A DNA stretch of 64,000 nucleotides from Lumnitzera littorea (taxonomy: Eukaryota > Streptophyta > Magnoliopsida > Myrtales > Combretaceae): assembly GCA_024138015.1 (NCBI GenBank), contig JAMXBB010000001.1:133253143-133317142 (forward strand). The letters are read 5' to 3'. The notes beneath the pieces are model-generated. The model worked only from the letters and a program-made list of their open reading frames with translations. It had not been told where the DNA came from and made no database searches. A program made the translations under genes and the position numbers. Every line of letters starts with the position of its first letter. Position 1 is the first letter of the stretch. Below are positions 48,916-61,428 of this stretch, piece after piece.

Positions 48916-51900
48916 TGTCACAACCCAAAGGGGGTCGAGTTATGACAGTACCACTATGTAATACTGGAAGATCCGAAATCAAGCACCACCCTTGATTGAA
49001 GGCCTTTTGCATACTATACAAGGTATTTCACAACTACAACTTCCTCCTAGTAACTAGCATCAAGTAATAGTTGAGCAAATAATATAAAATCATATCATCC
49101 ATTTAAAACTAACACAAACATAAATAAGAGGGGATACAAGGTTTTCCCTTAATAAAAGTCATGCAGTACTGGAATAAGTCATTACTAGTAATTCAAGCTA
49201 CTTAATAAACTAAGGATACTAAATGAATAATAATAAAGAGTTCAAATATAAGTAAAACGTTCACTCGAGCTCTCATCTTCTTCACACTAATCAACCACAT
49301 GCTGGCGCAACTAACCTTCGGCATTTTAAGACTTAACTCCAACCAAAGATCCTACTATAATAACAATCTATAGGGAGGCAAGCTTAACTGCTTAGTGAGT
49401 AACCTTCTTACCTTACTAACAAACAATATCAATCAAGTTATTAATCAGATGTATGAATGCATGAGCAAACATATGCAATGGACAGTATATACAGTCGACC
49501 AATAACTGTATACAGCACGGTTTTCATGCCTCCAATTGCCCAGGTTAGGAAGTATTTAAGCACATTAGGACCCAGATATCCACATCCAATACGAAGTCTC
49601 TTAACAATATAACCACCCTCAGCAGTAGACATGGCTCAATCTCAAGCAGAAAGCGATACTCCCTAAAGTTGAGTAATTCTCAAAGGTTGAGGCAAAAACA
49701 TATCGTATGAAATATGTCATACAATAAACAATCACAATACACAAGATCAATATGGATCCATCTAAGCATGATCTCCTATTCTACTACGTGGTGCTAACGC
49801 CCTATAATTTATGCCATAAGATGCAATGCATGTCCGATTTAATTAAAGGTTAAATATTTATTAACTCAGATTTATAGGTAACAAAACAAATATATTCAGA
49901 TGCTCCAATATCTTAAATTCTAATGCAACAAGCATGGATATTCGAATTATCCTAAGATATTTTGCAATCAATATCAATCATAGCAAATACATATGATATC
50001 CCATATACCCCAACATGCAATAGATTCAATTATCAAATGTACTTAGATAGTGCACTAGTTACAAGCACACAATAAGTAAAATAGGGAGCGGTATAGTCAC
50101 TCAGCCATGATACTTAGTAGTCCTAGTAGTCCTTGACTATATCCAACTCAGTATCCTCATCACCTGAAGAATACATTTAAAGTCTACGAGTATTCTATTT
50201 GCACTAACTACCTAAGCTTTATTACTTAATAAACTGTTTTAGTCATTTTCGTAATTTGGATATAGTTTCTTCATTTTAACTCCATTTTTTGTGATCTTAT
50301 AGTCATTTTCATCGTTTTCGAATGTTCTTTCATGTGGTGACATTATTTTTGAGTTTTTAGGTCAACAAGTTCTTGATTTGGGCCTTACAAGATCGTGGGC
50401 CCAAATGATGAGTTAGATTACTTTAGGGTTTAAGCTTAGTTTTGGGCTTTAGGCTTGGTTTTTTATCTTAGGCCTTATACTTAATAATTTAGGCTTCCTT
50501 TTAAGTATTTTAATTGGGATTTTTTTACCCAACACTTTAAATTTTTAATATGGGCCTTAATGATACTCTTATGTACCTAAATAAGCCTTTCTTCTAAGTT
50601 TAAGACTCTAAATCACTAAAGAGCCTATGATGGCTGTCTTAGATGGGCTTTTGGGCTTAGTGGGCTCAGCAAGCCTCTTAATTAACTTATTCTAAGCCTT
50701 TCAACCTAAAATTTAGATTTGGTCACTTATCTATATGAGCTTTAAAGTTAGTGCTTTTGGGCTTTTTAAACCTAAATTGCATTTTAACGCTTTAAGCCTA
50801 AACCCACTTGTCTTTTTGAGCTTAAGCCCAACATTGGCCTTAAGTTTAGCTCACTTTTATTAAGTTTATAGATCTGGTCATTAAAGTTAAAGTGGTCATT
50901 AACATCATTTTTAAGCCTCTAATCACTAACTAAGTTAGTTTAGGGCCATAGCTACACTTTAGCCTACTTAACTTGATTAATTAAGTCTTAAATCATACTT
51001 AATACTAAATAATCATGTTATTAAGTTACTAAACTAAATTTTACAGATTTGAAGTGTTCATGGAAGTGGCAACCATCTTATGTTCTTAGGGCCATTTTTA
51101 TGTAATACTTTTTTTTAGGGTAGTTTCACTTAAGTAACTTATGTTTTTTACTCATCTATAACTATAATCGTAACATAATAATGTGTAAACAAGTGGTGTG
51201 GAGCCATGTAAGTGGTGGAATGCATAAAAAAAATGAGGGTTTCATCACATTACTTAATGATTTAGTCCTAAAACCAACATTACACTATACTACCTTACTT
51301 ACTAGTGCTATAACTCTTACTAAAGTATGTTTTTCTTTCACTAACCCTTACTTGTTCTTCATGAAACAACCTAAAACATCCAGGAACTAGTTGTAAAGTA
51401 AAGATTATCTATCAAAATGTAACTTCCTTTCACTATTCTACAATCGAAGAAAGGAGTGGAAGTAGCCTCCTTATGGGTATTGTGCCATGAGCGTAGGTGT
51501 GTGTTAATGGGTTAGAGGAAGGGGTATGTGTGTGGCGAGGAACTTGGTGCTTGGTGGTTTGGAGTGGTAGTGGTGGTGGTAAGGTGGCTGACGATGGTGG
51601 TTGCGGCAACCAAAAGGAAAAGGAAATGGGAGTGTTTTAGTATTTAATGTTTATAGAGTGTTTGTGAGTTTATAAAATGAGAGAGAATGGGGGAAATGTA
51701 GGAGGGATGGCCTGTGACAATGAAGAGAGAGGGGTGACCAAATGTGAGCTTTTTGGGCAACTAATGACTTAGCTAAAAAGGGGATCGTGTACCCTCTTAC
51801 TTTATTGCCAAATTGGGGAAGATCTTGTCCTCTTAAAGTACAAGATGTACTAATTGTAATTAAGGGGTTGTTTTGTAGTCCTTAATCATACTTAACTTGT

Positions 51901-52567
51901 AGTAAATTAAGGTTTAATAGAGGTTGATTAGGGATTAGGGTCTATTTAGGGTGATTGATGATAATTAAGTACAATTACCCTAGTTAAGTGTAATTAAAGT
52001 GTATTTAGGGTTTTGTTAGGTTTTGATATTACACTTTAGTTAATCTAAGTAGCTTACATGTATACCTAAGGTTTATTTAAGGTTTGATATATGTTTATAG
52101 TAATCTAGTTCACATACGAGCTTAAAAGTTACAATTTTAGTTGTTTAGTGATATTGGTCACTTTTATTGTTGGATTCAAACTTACTATTAGTGTTTATTT
52201 GATATGTTAAGATATTTGATCCTTCAATTAAGGTTTAGCAATCTTTTTAAGACTCTATTATCATTCTAGAGTTTTACAAGTATTAAGGTTCCTAGGGTTT
52301 TTGCTTATTTGATTAAGATTAAGGTTTAGCAATCCTTTTAAGACTCTATTATCATTCTAGAGTTTTTCAAGTATTAAGGTTCCTAAGGTTTTTGCTTATT
52401 TGATTAAGGTTTTAAGGCTTTACTTCCTTTAGGGTTTTGGTCTAACGTTTAAGGTTCAATTCTTTCACTTAGGGTTTTATTTTTAAGTCCAGGTAGTTTT
52501 AGGGACTATTTGAAGACTTTACCATCCAACTCTGCTTTTAGGTTATTGAAATCTTATAGGGTTTACA
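48916..52567 (-). mobile_element. nested solo LTR of 3652 bp with 5-bp target duplication
   Basis: Begins TGTCACAACCC and ends TTTACA on the + strand, with flanks TGTAT (48911-48915) and TGTGT (52568-52572). These form a 5-bp target duplication with one transition, and the host LTR of family B resumes exactly after it. On the - strand it ends GGGTTGTGACA, a common gypsy LTR end, and its layout is that of family A: GTGAGTAA block near 49396, GTGGTGG-rich patch near 51560. It therefore probably lies in - orientation. No pol, polypurine tract or primer site lies between the ends, so only the LTR is left after recombination. Open frames of 60-70 codons inside it are not genes. Confidence 0.75.
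52227..52408. repeat. 91-bp tandem duplication inside the nested solo LTR
   Basis: Two adjacent copies starting at 52227 and 52318 with the shared start ATTAAGGTTTAGCAATC. They differ at only a few positions, so the duplication is recent compared with the divergence of the LTRs around it. Confidence 0.9.
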
Positions 52568-53452
52568 TGTGTGCTTGTGCATCACATACTAAGTTTTGGC
52601 TCATTCTTTTTTTTTTTTTTAGGCACAAGGATTGATGATTACCTTATCTATGAAGAGCCTTGTATGGATGATATCCAGGAGGAGGAGGGTATCAAGTGCT
52701 TGTACTTTTAAATGACTAGGGTTGAGATAACTTATGTATTGTTAGAGTCATGTCATAATTAGGAGAGACTTGATACTATTGAGGAGATAAACTCCTTTTC
52801 TCATTTTGTTTGTGGTTATGTGTTATACTGAGGAGATTAGATATTCCTAGACTCACTTTTATGTTGCTTATGAACTTTGATTCAATAAACTCTATGGATT
52901 ATTATGTTAGTACATTTTCAAGTTATGATGATGTGAGTAGATGACGTTCCCCACTCCTTTTAAGGATTTTCTTATATGTGTGGTAAAGTCATATGAAGTT
53001 AAATGTTTGTGAATTTAGAAGTCTTAGCTTATTTTTAGTTAATAGGAGCTTGTAGCAAGTTGTAATGCCTAACTGGGGTCCCGAGGTGTTATGCTTATAC
53101 AATATACCATTTCTATGTACATGTTAATTTTTTTTTAGGATTCATATATAAAACATTGGAAATTAGTTGTGAGACAAGTTTTGTCCACAATTATAATTTT
53201 ATTAATTGTATTGTTCATAGGTTGGAAATATATTGTTTCAAACATTCTTAACATAAAGGAGTACTATTGCCACAATTTGCATCATGATAATATAAAACTT
53301 GAAACGTATTACATTCTCCATTATTTGGACTTTATGCTACACATATATGGATATAAATTAATCATTAAAAGATTCTGAAAGTAAAGTTAAAATTATAATA
53401 AGATTTCTCTTATTTAATTATTTATTTTTATCTCATATATATACATGCACAT

Positions 53453-54252
53453 TGTTAACAACTGATTTTTGCCTAAACCAAGGCTCAACGAGTGAAGCCC
53501 ATCAAAAAGGACACCAAATGGCACCTAAGCGAACAGTAAGCAAACAGGTTGTACCTCGACCCCCTCATAAGGCCATGAGCTTATGCTAATGAGGGTACGA
53601 ACCAATGGTGAGCCAAATAATGATTATCCAAGCAGATCAGTCCCCAACTATCAAGCTAACATTCATCGATCAGCATGCGTAAGCTAGGAGCTCAACTCGT
53701 GTTGATCCCTTCCTCAGCATCTTAGCCTAACTTTTGTCTTTAGCACCTATACTCTATTGCAGCTCATTAATGAGCATCTGACATCCATAGCACAGCGGGC
53801 ATACTTAGTGCCCCTACTCCTGCTAGATTACTAAGCTGTAGATTTGGTAGTTTGGCAGCCCAACATATCGCTCATAGTGAAGCTCAATCTCTACCACAGA
53901 GTGTATTGTTTGCTTGCAACCAATACGAGTGAATCCCTCAATGACACGTATCTAAGTAACCAACATAAAAGGTACTAAGTGCCAGTAAGTAAGACAGATC
54001 TCTCTCACTTTCTAAGAACTTTTATTCTCTCTCTCTCTAGAGCAGAGGCTAAATACACAACACCTACTCATTAGATGAGTACAATCCCTCGTATCCTTAG
54101 TGCTTGTCTCCCCTATTTCCTTAATCCTCCTTATTGACTTGAGTGTCAGAAGGTCCCCATGACCTTGCCTGTAGGGGGCCTTTTTGCAGGTATCGAGTAG
54201 TAGGAGGCAAAGCCTAAGGCCATCCGAGTTGAACTCCTCCGAAGTCTGTACA
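53453..54252 (+). mobile_element. LTR-like segment of another gypsy-type family
   Basis: Starts TGTTAACAACTG and ends CTGTACA. Near the right end it carries TTGACTTGAGTGTCAGAAGG (54134-54153) and TTTTTGCAGGTATC (54181-54194), which resemble the leader of several plant gypsy LTRs. Base composition is less AT-rich than the neighbourhood. There is no partner LTR in the window and no clear target duplication. Confidence 0.4.
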
Positions 54253-55349
54253 CTCTAGTTGGTATAATCATAATTAACACATACATACATACACTTATAT
54301 GCGCATGAAGTAAAATTAATTGTAAATAATTGAATCTACAGGTAAGGGAAAAAAGAGCATAAATAAATAAGTTCGTATTTCTACTATTTATACAAAAAGA
54401 AAAGGAGTGCAATACATGTCAATTGGTGGCAGTACGGGAGTAGGGGTTTACTAGTTGAGTTAGGGTGGAGGGGTGAATATTTTTTGACCAAATTCCTTGA
54501 TTTTTTTAGTCGCACAACAAAATGGAGCTGTTAGTTATTTATAGATCTTTTTTAGTATTTTTAACATTTATTTATCTAGATTAACAAATGTTACATCAAT
54601 TACATCTTAACAAGTTTTTCTTTTGCCATTCCCTTACCTTTGATGGAATTTTATCCTTAACACTATGTTTAGAATGAAGGAAAGAATCGAGAGGGAAAGG
54701 AAAGTGAGAATTTCAAGAAACTTTACCTTGTTTGGTTATAGAAGAAATATAGGAAGAGATAGATTTAGAAGAAAAAGTTTTTTTTCTCAACTTTATACCT
54801 TTTTTCCCATCTAAATTGGAGTAATTTACGGAAAAAAAAATTATGAAACTCTAATTATACCATTACCTTGTAAAATCTTGTCCTTTTTATGACAATAATA
54901 GTAGTTAAGTAGTTTAAAGTTTTTTTAAATGTTATTTTGAAGGGTATTCTTCCTACATTCTTTCCTTCTTCTTTCCTTTAATCCAAATAAAAAGATGTAG
55001 TAGTTCTTTTCTTCTATTTTTTTTTTCTCTCTAACTCTTTCCTTTAACTTTCACTCCTTCTTCTCAAATATAACATAAGTCTTGGGGTACCCTATCTTTG
55101 ATGCATTTGTAAGGTTATAAAATTACCTTTCGTGCCTATTCTGTTTTAAAATTTATTGTGTTTTTTTCTACCAATATACCCATCCTTGTCCTTCCCTTGT
55201 CCTTTAATCCATGAGAATTAAATGATAGTAAATTTTTCCTTGTCATTTTCATGAGAAAGGAGGTCTCATTTTACTTATGTCATGAATGACTTCACATATG
55301 TAAGAGATGACTTTATAGTTGTCATTTACTTGTGTTAGGAAGAGGTATT
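54253..55349. other. intergenic, no gene recognised
   Basis: AT-rich sequence without coding potential, RNA gene or paired repeat. The short antisense open frame at 54146-54412 straddles the preceding LTR-like end and is not a gene. Confidence 0.45.
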
Positions 55350-57163
55350 TGTCATGCCTTAAACCCAAGAAGTCGTACTAGCGTCACTATGTAAACCAAC
55401 CTACGTTAGAAGCTATCCTCCTTAGCCATTAACGTGTGTATAATCTACAAAAGGCGATTTATGACTTAATTAGCTTTGAAGCAGTTAGATGAGCACCTGT
55501 AATATATAAGACCTATGGAGTAACACATTACAAATATGTTTTCTCATATTTATCGATAGTTCGAATCTTTTGCGTAGCTTTATGTACACCAGAAGTTTGA
55601 GAGTTTTCAAAAGAACTATGTAAACCCATAGGAGGACTTTAGTACATATAGTAGATATATCAGCGAACTAATGAAAACTATAGGCTCTCCTAAAGAAGAC
55701 CTTATAGTTTTCCCACAAAACAAAAACAAAAACAAAAACAAAAGGAAATAGTCTATTAGAATGTAAGCACCACTAGCTCAATAAGATGGGATGAAGTCAT
55801 AAGAGTACATAAACAACATGATTATCGGATCATTAATTAGATGTAAATGCAACAAGCAGATAATTAGTCATTGCATAATGTTTAATTGGTCCATTGTGAA
55901 GTTAGAGAATTTTCATCTACTCTAACTTGATTGACGAGTTTCAACGTAACACTATTAGACCAAATCCGGGCTTATGCAATGGAGAACACTCTCCTCCCTA
56001 GACAACATTCAAATTACGATTCCCAACCTTACCACAACTTTATCTCCTGTCACTTAGTTCGAATAAGGATAGGAAAAAGATAATTTCTGCTATCTTCATT
56101 GAAGCATCGGTAATTGGTTTGACAACCCAATCGTTTCCCTTATTGGCTTATCATGAATGTTAAGTTAGATCTTAGTCAAGCTAAGATAAGTCTAGATTAT
56201 CACGTGAGCAACTAAGTTCAAAACATGCTAAACATGATATATTCAAGTAGAAAACGGTACTCCGAGTTTAACTCTCAATCATCAATTAGTATCACAAGCA
56301 TACACGTAGCATACTATAAACAATCTAGCTATAATAACAATCTAGCTACAATTACAAACAAGCACTCTTAATTTTCTAAGTATCCTGATATGATACTCCA
56401 ACATGCCATTGAGCACCGATCCTAACTTACTTGATGTCCACGTGAGTTAATCTTGCTTTTCGAGTTTAATCCCTTCGTAAGCTCCAAACATTCAACATAA
56501 ATAATTTAGTTTTTGCTAAATAAAGAGTATGTGATCTCTTTTTAATGTTCACTATACACTTTCAATGTAATTTAAGCAAGTTTGTTTAGTCTTTCATGAG
56601 TTTTAGCTTGTTACTAAAGTCTCTAAACAAGTATCTAAGCAATAGCATTGTTACAATTTTCATTCCAAAACCCTCTAAAGAAGTATCTGAAAACAGCTTT
56701 ATTAATTAGGAAAGTTTTGAAGAAGTATCTAAAAATAGCTTTATTAACTAGGAATTCTCTAATCAACCTAAAAATGGCTTTATTAACTAGGAACTTGATA
56801 AGAATTAAACTACTGGATCTCTAACTTGAGCCTATGCTTGAGAGCTTGAGAGTATGGCTAAGTGGATTCTCTTGCTGCAACCTATACCAGAAGAGTTCGA
56901 GCTGCTACAATTTGCCAACCTACTGCCTTACTCTAGCCTAATGCACCCGTGCCTTCAATAGTCTTTGACTGCCAACCTAAAAAGCACTCAAACAATAGGT
57001 CAACTCACCTAACCATCAACTCTGTTGATCTAATTCCAAGCTACTCAGAGCATGAACAAGTTGAATTCACCATAGAAGAATCTTCAATTTAGCTCAGCAC
57101 GATATTTCTACTCAGCTATAGCCAATCTAATCATATAGTCTTGTCTATACCACCAAAAGCGCT
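55350..57163 (-). mobile_element. long LTR related to family A, copy 4 (reverse strand)
   Basis: Begins TGTCATGCC on the + strand and aligns along about 1.2 kb with 61429 onward and, more loosely, with the reverse complement of the end of family-A copy 3. Landmarks are GTTAGAAGCTAT (55407), TTGCATAATG (55874), the CTTAGTTCG U3 block (56054) and ATGATACTCCAACATGCC (56389). The U3 block order and strand show that it is read on the - strand. The right limit is set only by the start of the next LTR at 57164. Confidence 0.6.
56680..56794. repeat. three degenerate tandem units of about 40 bp
   Basis: The core GCTTTATTAA(T/C)TAGGAA recurs three times, near 56696, 56738 and 56777. The first two are also preceded by GAAGTATCT. 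Confidence 0.8.
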
Positions 57164-57668
57164 GTTAATGACTGCTCGCAGTACATAATGGAATCTGCCG
57201 TACATACTGGACATTTTCTTGATTTTTCATTTGTACTCTTTTATATTCCTTGTATTTTGCTTCTTTTAGGAAATACCTTTTTTGTCTCTTCTGCTTTTGG
57301 CAAAGTACCCTAAAATATCGAGTATAAATACCCTTGTACGGTATAGCCACAACAATCATGTGATGTTAAATATATTTCACTTTTCCCTTTTGTAAGCTAT
57401 CAGGCTTAGTTCTAAAATAACTCTTATCCTATCCATTGAGCAAGGTTAGGTGGTGAGTGACCTCATTAAGCTACTTATATGTCATATTGAGTTAGTTCGT
57501 GAATCTACGAAGATTCTTTGGTGCATCATATCATTGGAATCGTTCATGGGATTTTGCTTGATTTATTTTTTATTTTCATACATTCCATCTTCATTTTCAA
57601 ACTTTTAATGAGTTCGGGCCAACCCCTCGTTATAACCGACCTTGTCTATTCCTAGCGTAGCCATATCA
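57164..57668 (+). mobile_element. 5' LTR (505 bp) of a broken Ty3/gypsy element
   Basis: Starts TGTTAATGACTGC, contains the promoter sequence GTATAAATACCC at about 57320, and ends ATATCA four bases before a primer binding site. This short LTR is separate from the long antisense LTR on its left, into whose edge it appears to have been inserted. The 3' partner is not in the window. Confidence 0.55.
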
Positions 57669-57671
57669 TTT

Positions 57672-57683
57672 TGCTATTAAAGT
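57672..57683 (+). other. primer binding site of the broken gypsy element
   Basis: TGCTATTAAAGT is a decayed form of TGGTATCAGAGC (8 of 12 bases), in the expected place between the LTR and gag. Confidence 0.45.
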
Positions 57684-58436
57684 AGAGGTTCATTTGGGTA
57701 AGTTACATTTCAAGCCTTACTATTGCTATGTCGTGAATAGCGTTCGTTGTGGTTATGTAGAGGTTAGCTACAGTATTTTAGTAAGTGGTAGAAGTTGTAT
57801 TATTGTTGTATGATAAATGTTACGTAGTACTCTGTTTTACCTAGTTTTGAACCTTAGGAAACAAAGCAAGTTCCAACTGGGTTGTATCGTCCTTTAAAGT
57901 AGCTATTTGAGGTTAAGGTTTACTTAGATTTAAATATTTAAGTAGAGAAGTATATGTATGTGGAATAGCTAGTTCAAAAACAATGATTATTTGGGAACAT
58001 TAAGGCCTCAAGTTTGTTGTTGAATTCGATGTGGAAACAATACTAAGTCAAGGAAAGAATGACTAATTCGAGTGTAAACGCTAGTATTAGAGATGATAAT
58101 AGTGGTGTCGTCTACATTGGTTGACAACCCTAAAACATTTACAGAAGCATAAACAAATGAATCAATGAAATGGCTAACTTAATAGTCAATTTGACCAAAG
58201 CTATTCACGTAACAACTTTCTGACCTACTGATGCTGCTCAAAACACTCCTCAAGCTACCTAACCAGCGAGAGGACAAGTCCTAACTCGACAAAATTGAGG
58301 TGGAGGAGTAGGAGAGCATTTGTAGAGGAGAATTGACTTAAGTAAAGTAGACAAGGAGGGTAAAGAAGAAGAGCATGTTGAAGTAAAAGAGTAAACTTGA
58401 GTATGCCGAGCTACTAACCTTGTAAAGCTTTAGATC

Positions 58437-61260
58437 TTAAGCTTCAATGGTTTTGGGGATGCCAATGACTATCTCGATTGGGAAGAGAAGGTAGAGCAAA
58501 TCTTTGACCACTACCAGTATGAGGACCATGAGAAAATGAGAGCTGCTACTGTCGAGTTCTCTGGCTATACTGCGATGTAATGGAAGAACTTTCTGACCAC
58601 GAGAAGGAGAGAAGGCAACAAAGAGGTTAACACTTAGCCTGAGATGAAAGGAATCCTTAAAAATAGATTTATGCCGAATACTTACTTGCAGGATACTTTT
58701 ACTTAGCTTCAAGAGCCAAGGTGAGGGAACCGAACTATTGATGAATATGTAAGGGAATTTTAGATGCTCATAATCCATTATGAAGTTAATAAGCCTTCAG
58801 CCTAAACAGTGTCTAGGTTCCTTATTGGGTTGAGGAATGACATCCGAGATGTAGTAGAGCTTCAACAATTTACTATATTGGATGAGACTATAAGGATAAC
58901 CCAGCATATGGAAGGACAAAGGAGAAATAGGTTGACCCAACCTTAGGTTAACTGACCTGCTTAGAGTAGCCAACTTGCTCAAAGAAGCAACTAACTTTAC
59001 AAGGTGTCGACTTTAGCAGGAAAACTAATGTTGTATCCAAGCAGAAGGGTCGCATTGCTAACCAGGAATTGCTAAAGAGGTCCTATGAGAAGGGACAAAG
59101 GTCTAAAGGAAAGACAAGCCAGATCAAGTGTTTCTAGTGTCAAGGGTTTAGGCACATGGTCACCCAATGTTCAAATAGGCGAACTATGATCATCAAAGGT
59201 GATGCCCTAAAGGTTAAAGCAGATAGTACTGACGAAGAGCCTAAAGAGAGAGGAGAGTTAGATAAAAATGTTAAGGGTAATGAGGAGCCAGTCAAAGAAG
59301 ATGTGTTGTCGAAGATTTAAACAAGCTAACTTTGGTTGTTCGATGTATGGTGAGTATTGAACCTTCTACTAAAGAGGAGTAGAAAGAGAACCTGCTCTAC
59401 ATCACATACAAGGTGAATGAGCAAGTATGTGCACTCATAGTAAACAGTAGGAGTTGTACTAATATAGCATTTATTAACTTGATTCGGAAGCTCAGTTTAT
59501 CAATCTTATCACATCCTAAGCCGTATAAATTGCATTGGCTAAATGAAAAGGTAACACCATATGTTACTCAACAAGTACTACTTTCGATCTAAATTGGGAA
59601 CTATTTTGATTAGATTCTTTATGATGCATTACCTATATGGACATCACATGTGTTGCGGCCAACCTTGGCTTTTCGATCAAAGGATAATTCATGATGGGTT
59701 TTGGAACACATATACATTTGAGAAAGATGGAAAGGAGAACACTTTGAACCCCATGACCCCTAGAAAAGTAACCAAATTACAAGCTAAATTAGCTTGAAGA
59801 TCAAATAAGGCTTTAGTTCTGAGTTGAGTTGAGCTTCGAGAAGCCATCAGGTCCAATATGCCGACCTTCCTATTGATAAGAAGACTATTAGAGTTGAAGA
59901 AGCAAATTACGCTACCTGAAGAAGTCCGAGAGCTATTAGATGAATATGCCAACTTATTTCCTGAGTAGTTGCATTAAAGATTACCCCCTTTTCGAGGTAT
60001 TGAATACTACATTGACTTAGTACTTGGTATTGCTCTACCGAACAAGCTTGCTTATTAAATTAATCCTAAGCAAGCTGATGAGTTCTAAAGGCAAGTCAAC
60101 GAGCTATTGGAAAAGGGTCATGTGAGAGAGAGTCTTAACCCTTGCGTTATGCTTACATTACTTATGTCGAGGAAGGATGGTACTTAGCGAATGTATGTAG
60201 ATAGTAAAGCTATGAAAAAGATCACAATCAAGTACAAATACCTTATTCCAAGGCTAGCTGACATGCTAAATGAACTGAGTGGTGCTAGAGTATTCAACAA
60301 GATCGACTTGAAGTCAAGTTACCACCAGATTCGTATGAAGCAAGGAGATGAATAGAAGACTGCTTTCAAGACCTGACATGGTTTGGACGAATGGGTGGTG
60401 ATGTCATTTAGGTTATCAAACATTTTGAGTACTGTTATGAGACTGATGAATCATGTATTGAGAAATCTGATTGGGAAGTTTATAATAGTTTACTTTGACA
60501 ATATCTTTGTCTATAGTACCAACTTGCTAAGTCATATTAAACATCTCAGAGTTGTTTTTTATGTTCTCCGAACAGAAAAGTTGTTTGGAAATCTGAAGAA
60601 GTGCTGCTTCTGTTAAGAAGAGGTAATCTTCCTAAGGTATGTAGTTAGTGGAGGTGGATCAAGAGTCGATGAAGAGAAAATTCGAGTCATTGTAGAGTAG
60701 CCAACCCTAACCTTAGTTGCCGAGGTAAGAAGCTTCCATGGATCTACCAATGCTTTATTTAAGGGTTCAACACCTTAGTTGCACCCTTTATCGAGCTAAT
60801 GAAGAAGAACACAGAGTTCAAATAAGGAGAAAAGAGGAGAGGACTTTTGCTGAGGTGAAAGAGAAGTTGACTTTTGCACCAATTTTGGCTCTGCTTGATT
60901 TTGAGAAAGTATTTGAGCTTTAATGCGACACATCAGGTGTTGGCATCAGAACTATGCTAATGCAAGAAGGTCGACCTATTGCCTATTATAATGAAAAGCT
61001 TAAGGGAGCACAATTGAACTACTTTATGTATGATAAAGAATTCTTCGCATTAATCAAAGCTTTCAAAGAGTTAGGCTCAATGGGTTGAATTTCCGAAGGG
61101 ATTCAACTTTGTGATTAAGTACAAGTAAAGTAAGGCTAACGTGGTTGCCAACGCCTTATCTAGAAGACGTTCTTCTCACTAAGTTGCAAACTAGACTCCT
61201 AAGTTTTGTGAGCATCAAAGAACAGTACCAACATGACTCTCATTTTGGCCCTATTGATTA
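58437..61260 (+). pseudogene. Ty3/gypsy gag-pol pseudogene (gag, protease, RT, RNase H, start of integrase)
   Basis: Read in + orientation. Gag domain 58437-58930 (FNGFGDANDYLDWEEKVEQI, then DEYVREF, then RFLIGLRNDI). A CCHC zinc knuckle lies near 59127-59180, with a stop inside it. The protease-like part is near 59395-59560, where the catalytic DSG reads NSR. Reverse transcriptase is 59935-60640 (FNKIDLKSSYHQIR); its YxDD site reads YFDN at 60491-60502. RNase H starts near 60900 (CDTSGVGIRTMLMQEGRPIA) and loses its middle near 61085, jumping to NVVANALSRR in another frame. A short integrase-side piece (SIKEQYQHDSHFGPI) ends at about 61255. Most of integrase is deleted before the antisense LTR at 61429. 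At least a dozen stops are present, several being TAG for an expected Trp. Confidence 0.9.
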
Positions 61261-61428
61261 CAATTGAATCAACTAGGAAATCTGAGCTCGTACGAAGTTT
61301 AGGTGAGATAAACCTGGGTTTCGTCTCCTTTTCCTCGATATCTGTAAAAACTACCAAAGGGTATCGCCATAGGGGCCCTCTAACGCTTAAGTTAGTAAAG
61401 GGGACCAAGAGGAGAAGAGAGTAAGCAT
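61261..61428. other. junction between the truncated pol and the next LTR
   Basis: No domain recognised. The last 40 bases are purine-rich (AAGAGGAGAAGAGAGTAAG near 61407-61425), which could be mistaken for a polypurine tract of the LTR to the right. That LTR appears to lie in the opposite orientation, so I do not call it one. Confidence 0.35.

Larger units (their letters stand above)
48355..53091 (+). mobile_element. long LTR, family B copy 2, interrupted by a nested solo LTR
   Basis: 48355-48915 and 52568-53091 match consecutive parts of family-B copy 1 (about 13500-14100 and 14105-14573). Landmarks are TACGTAGTGCTTGG near 48460, TACTTATGTATGTAGA near 48760, ATCCAGGAGGAGGA near 52673 and the end GGGGTCCCGAGGTGTTAT near 53076. 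The intervening 3652 bp are a separate insertion. No gag-pol of this family remains in the window. Confidence 0.65.

Noticed and set aside
48916..52567. Intron-containing gene in the less AT-rich part near 51420-51620
   Set aside because: The GGTGGTGG-rich patch corresponds to the CACCACC patch of related LTRs read on the other strand; no reading frame is kept.
58437..58778. 113-codon - strand frame
   Set aside because: Antisense shadow of the retrotransposon gag domain.
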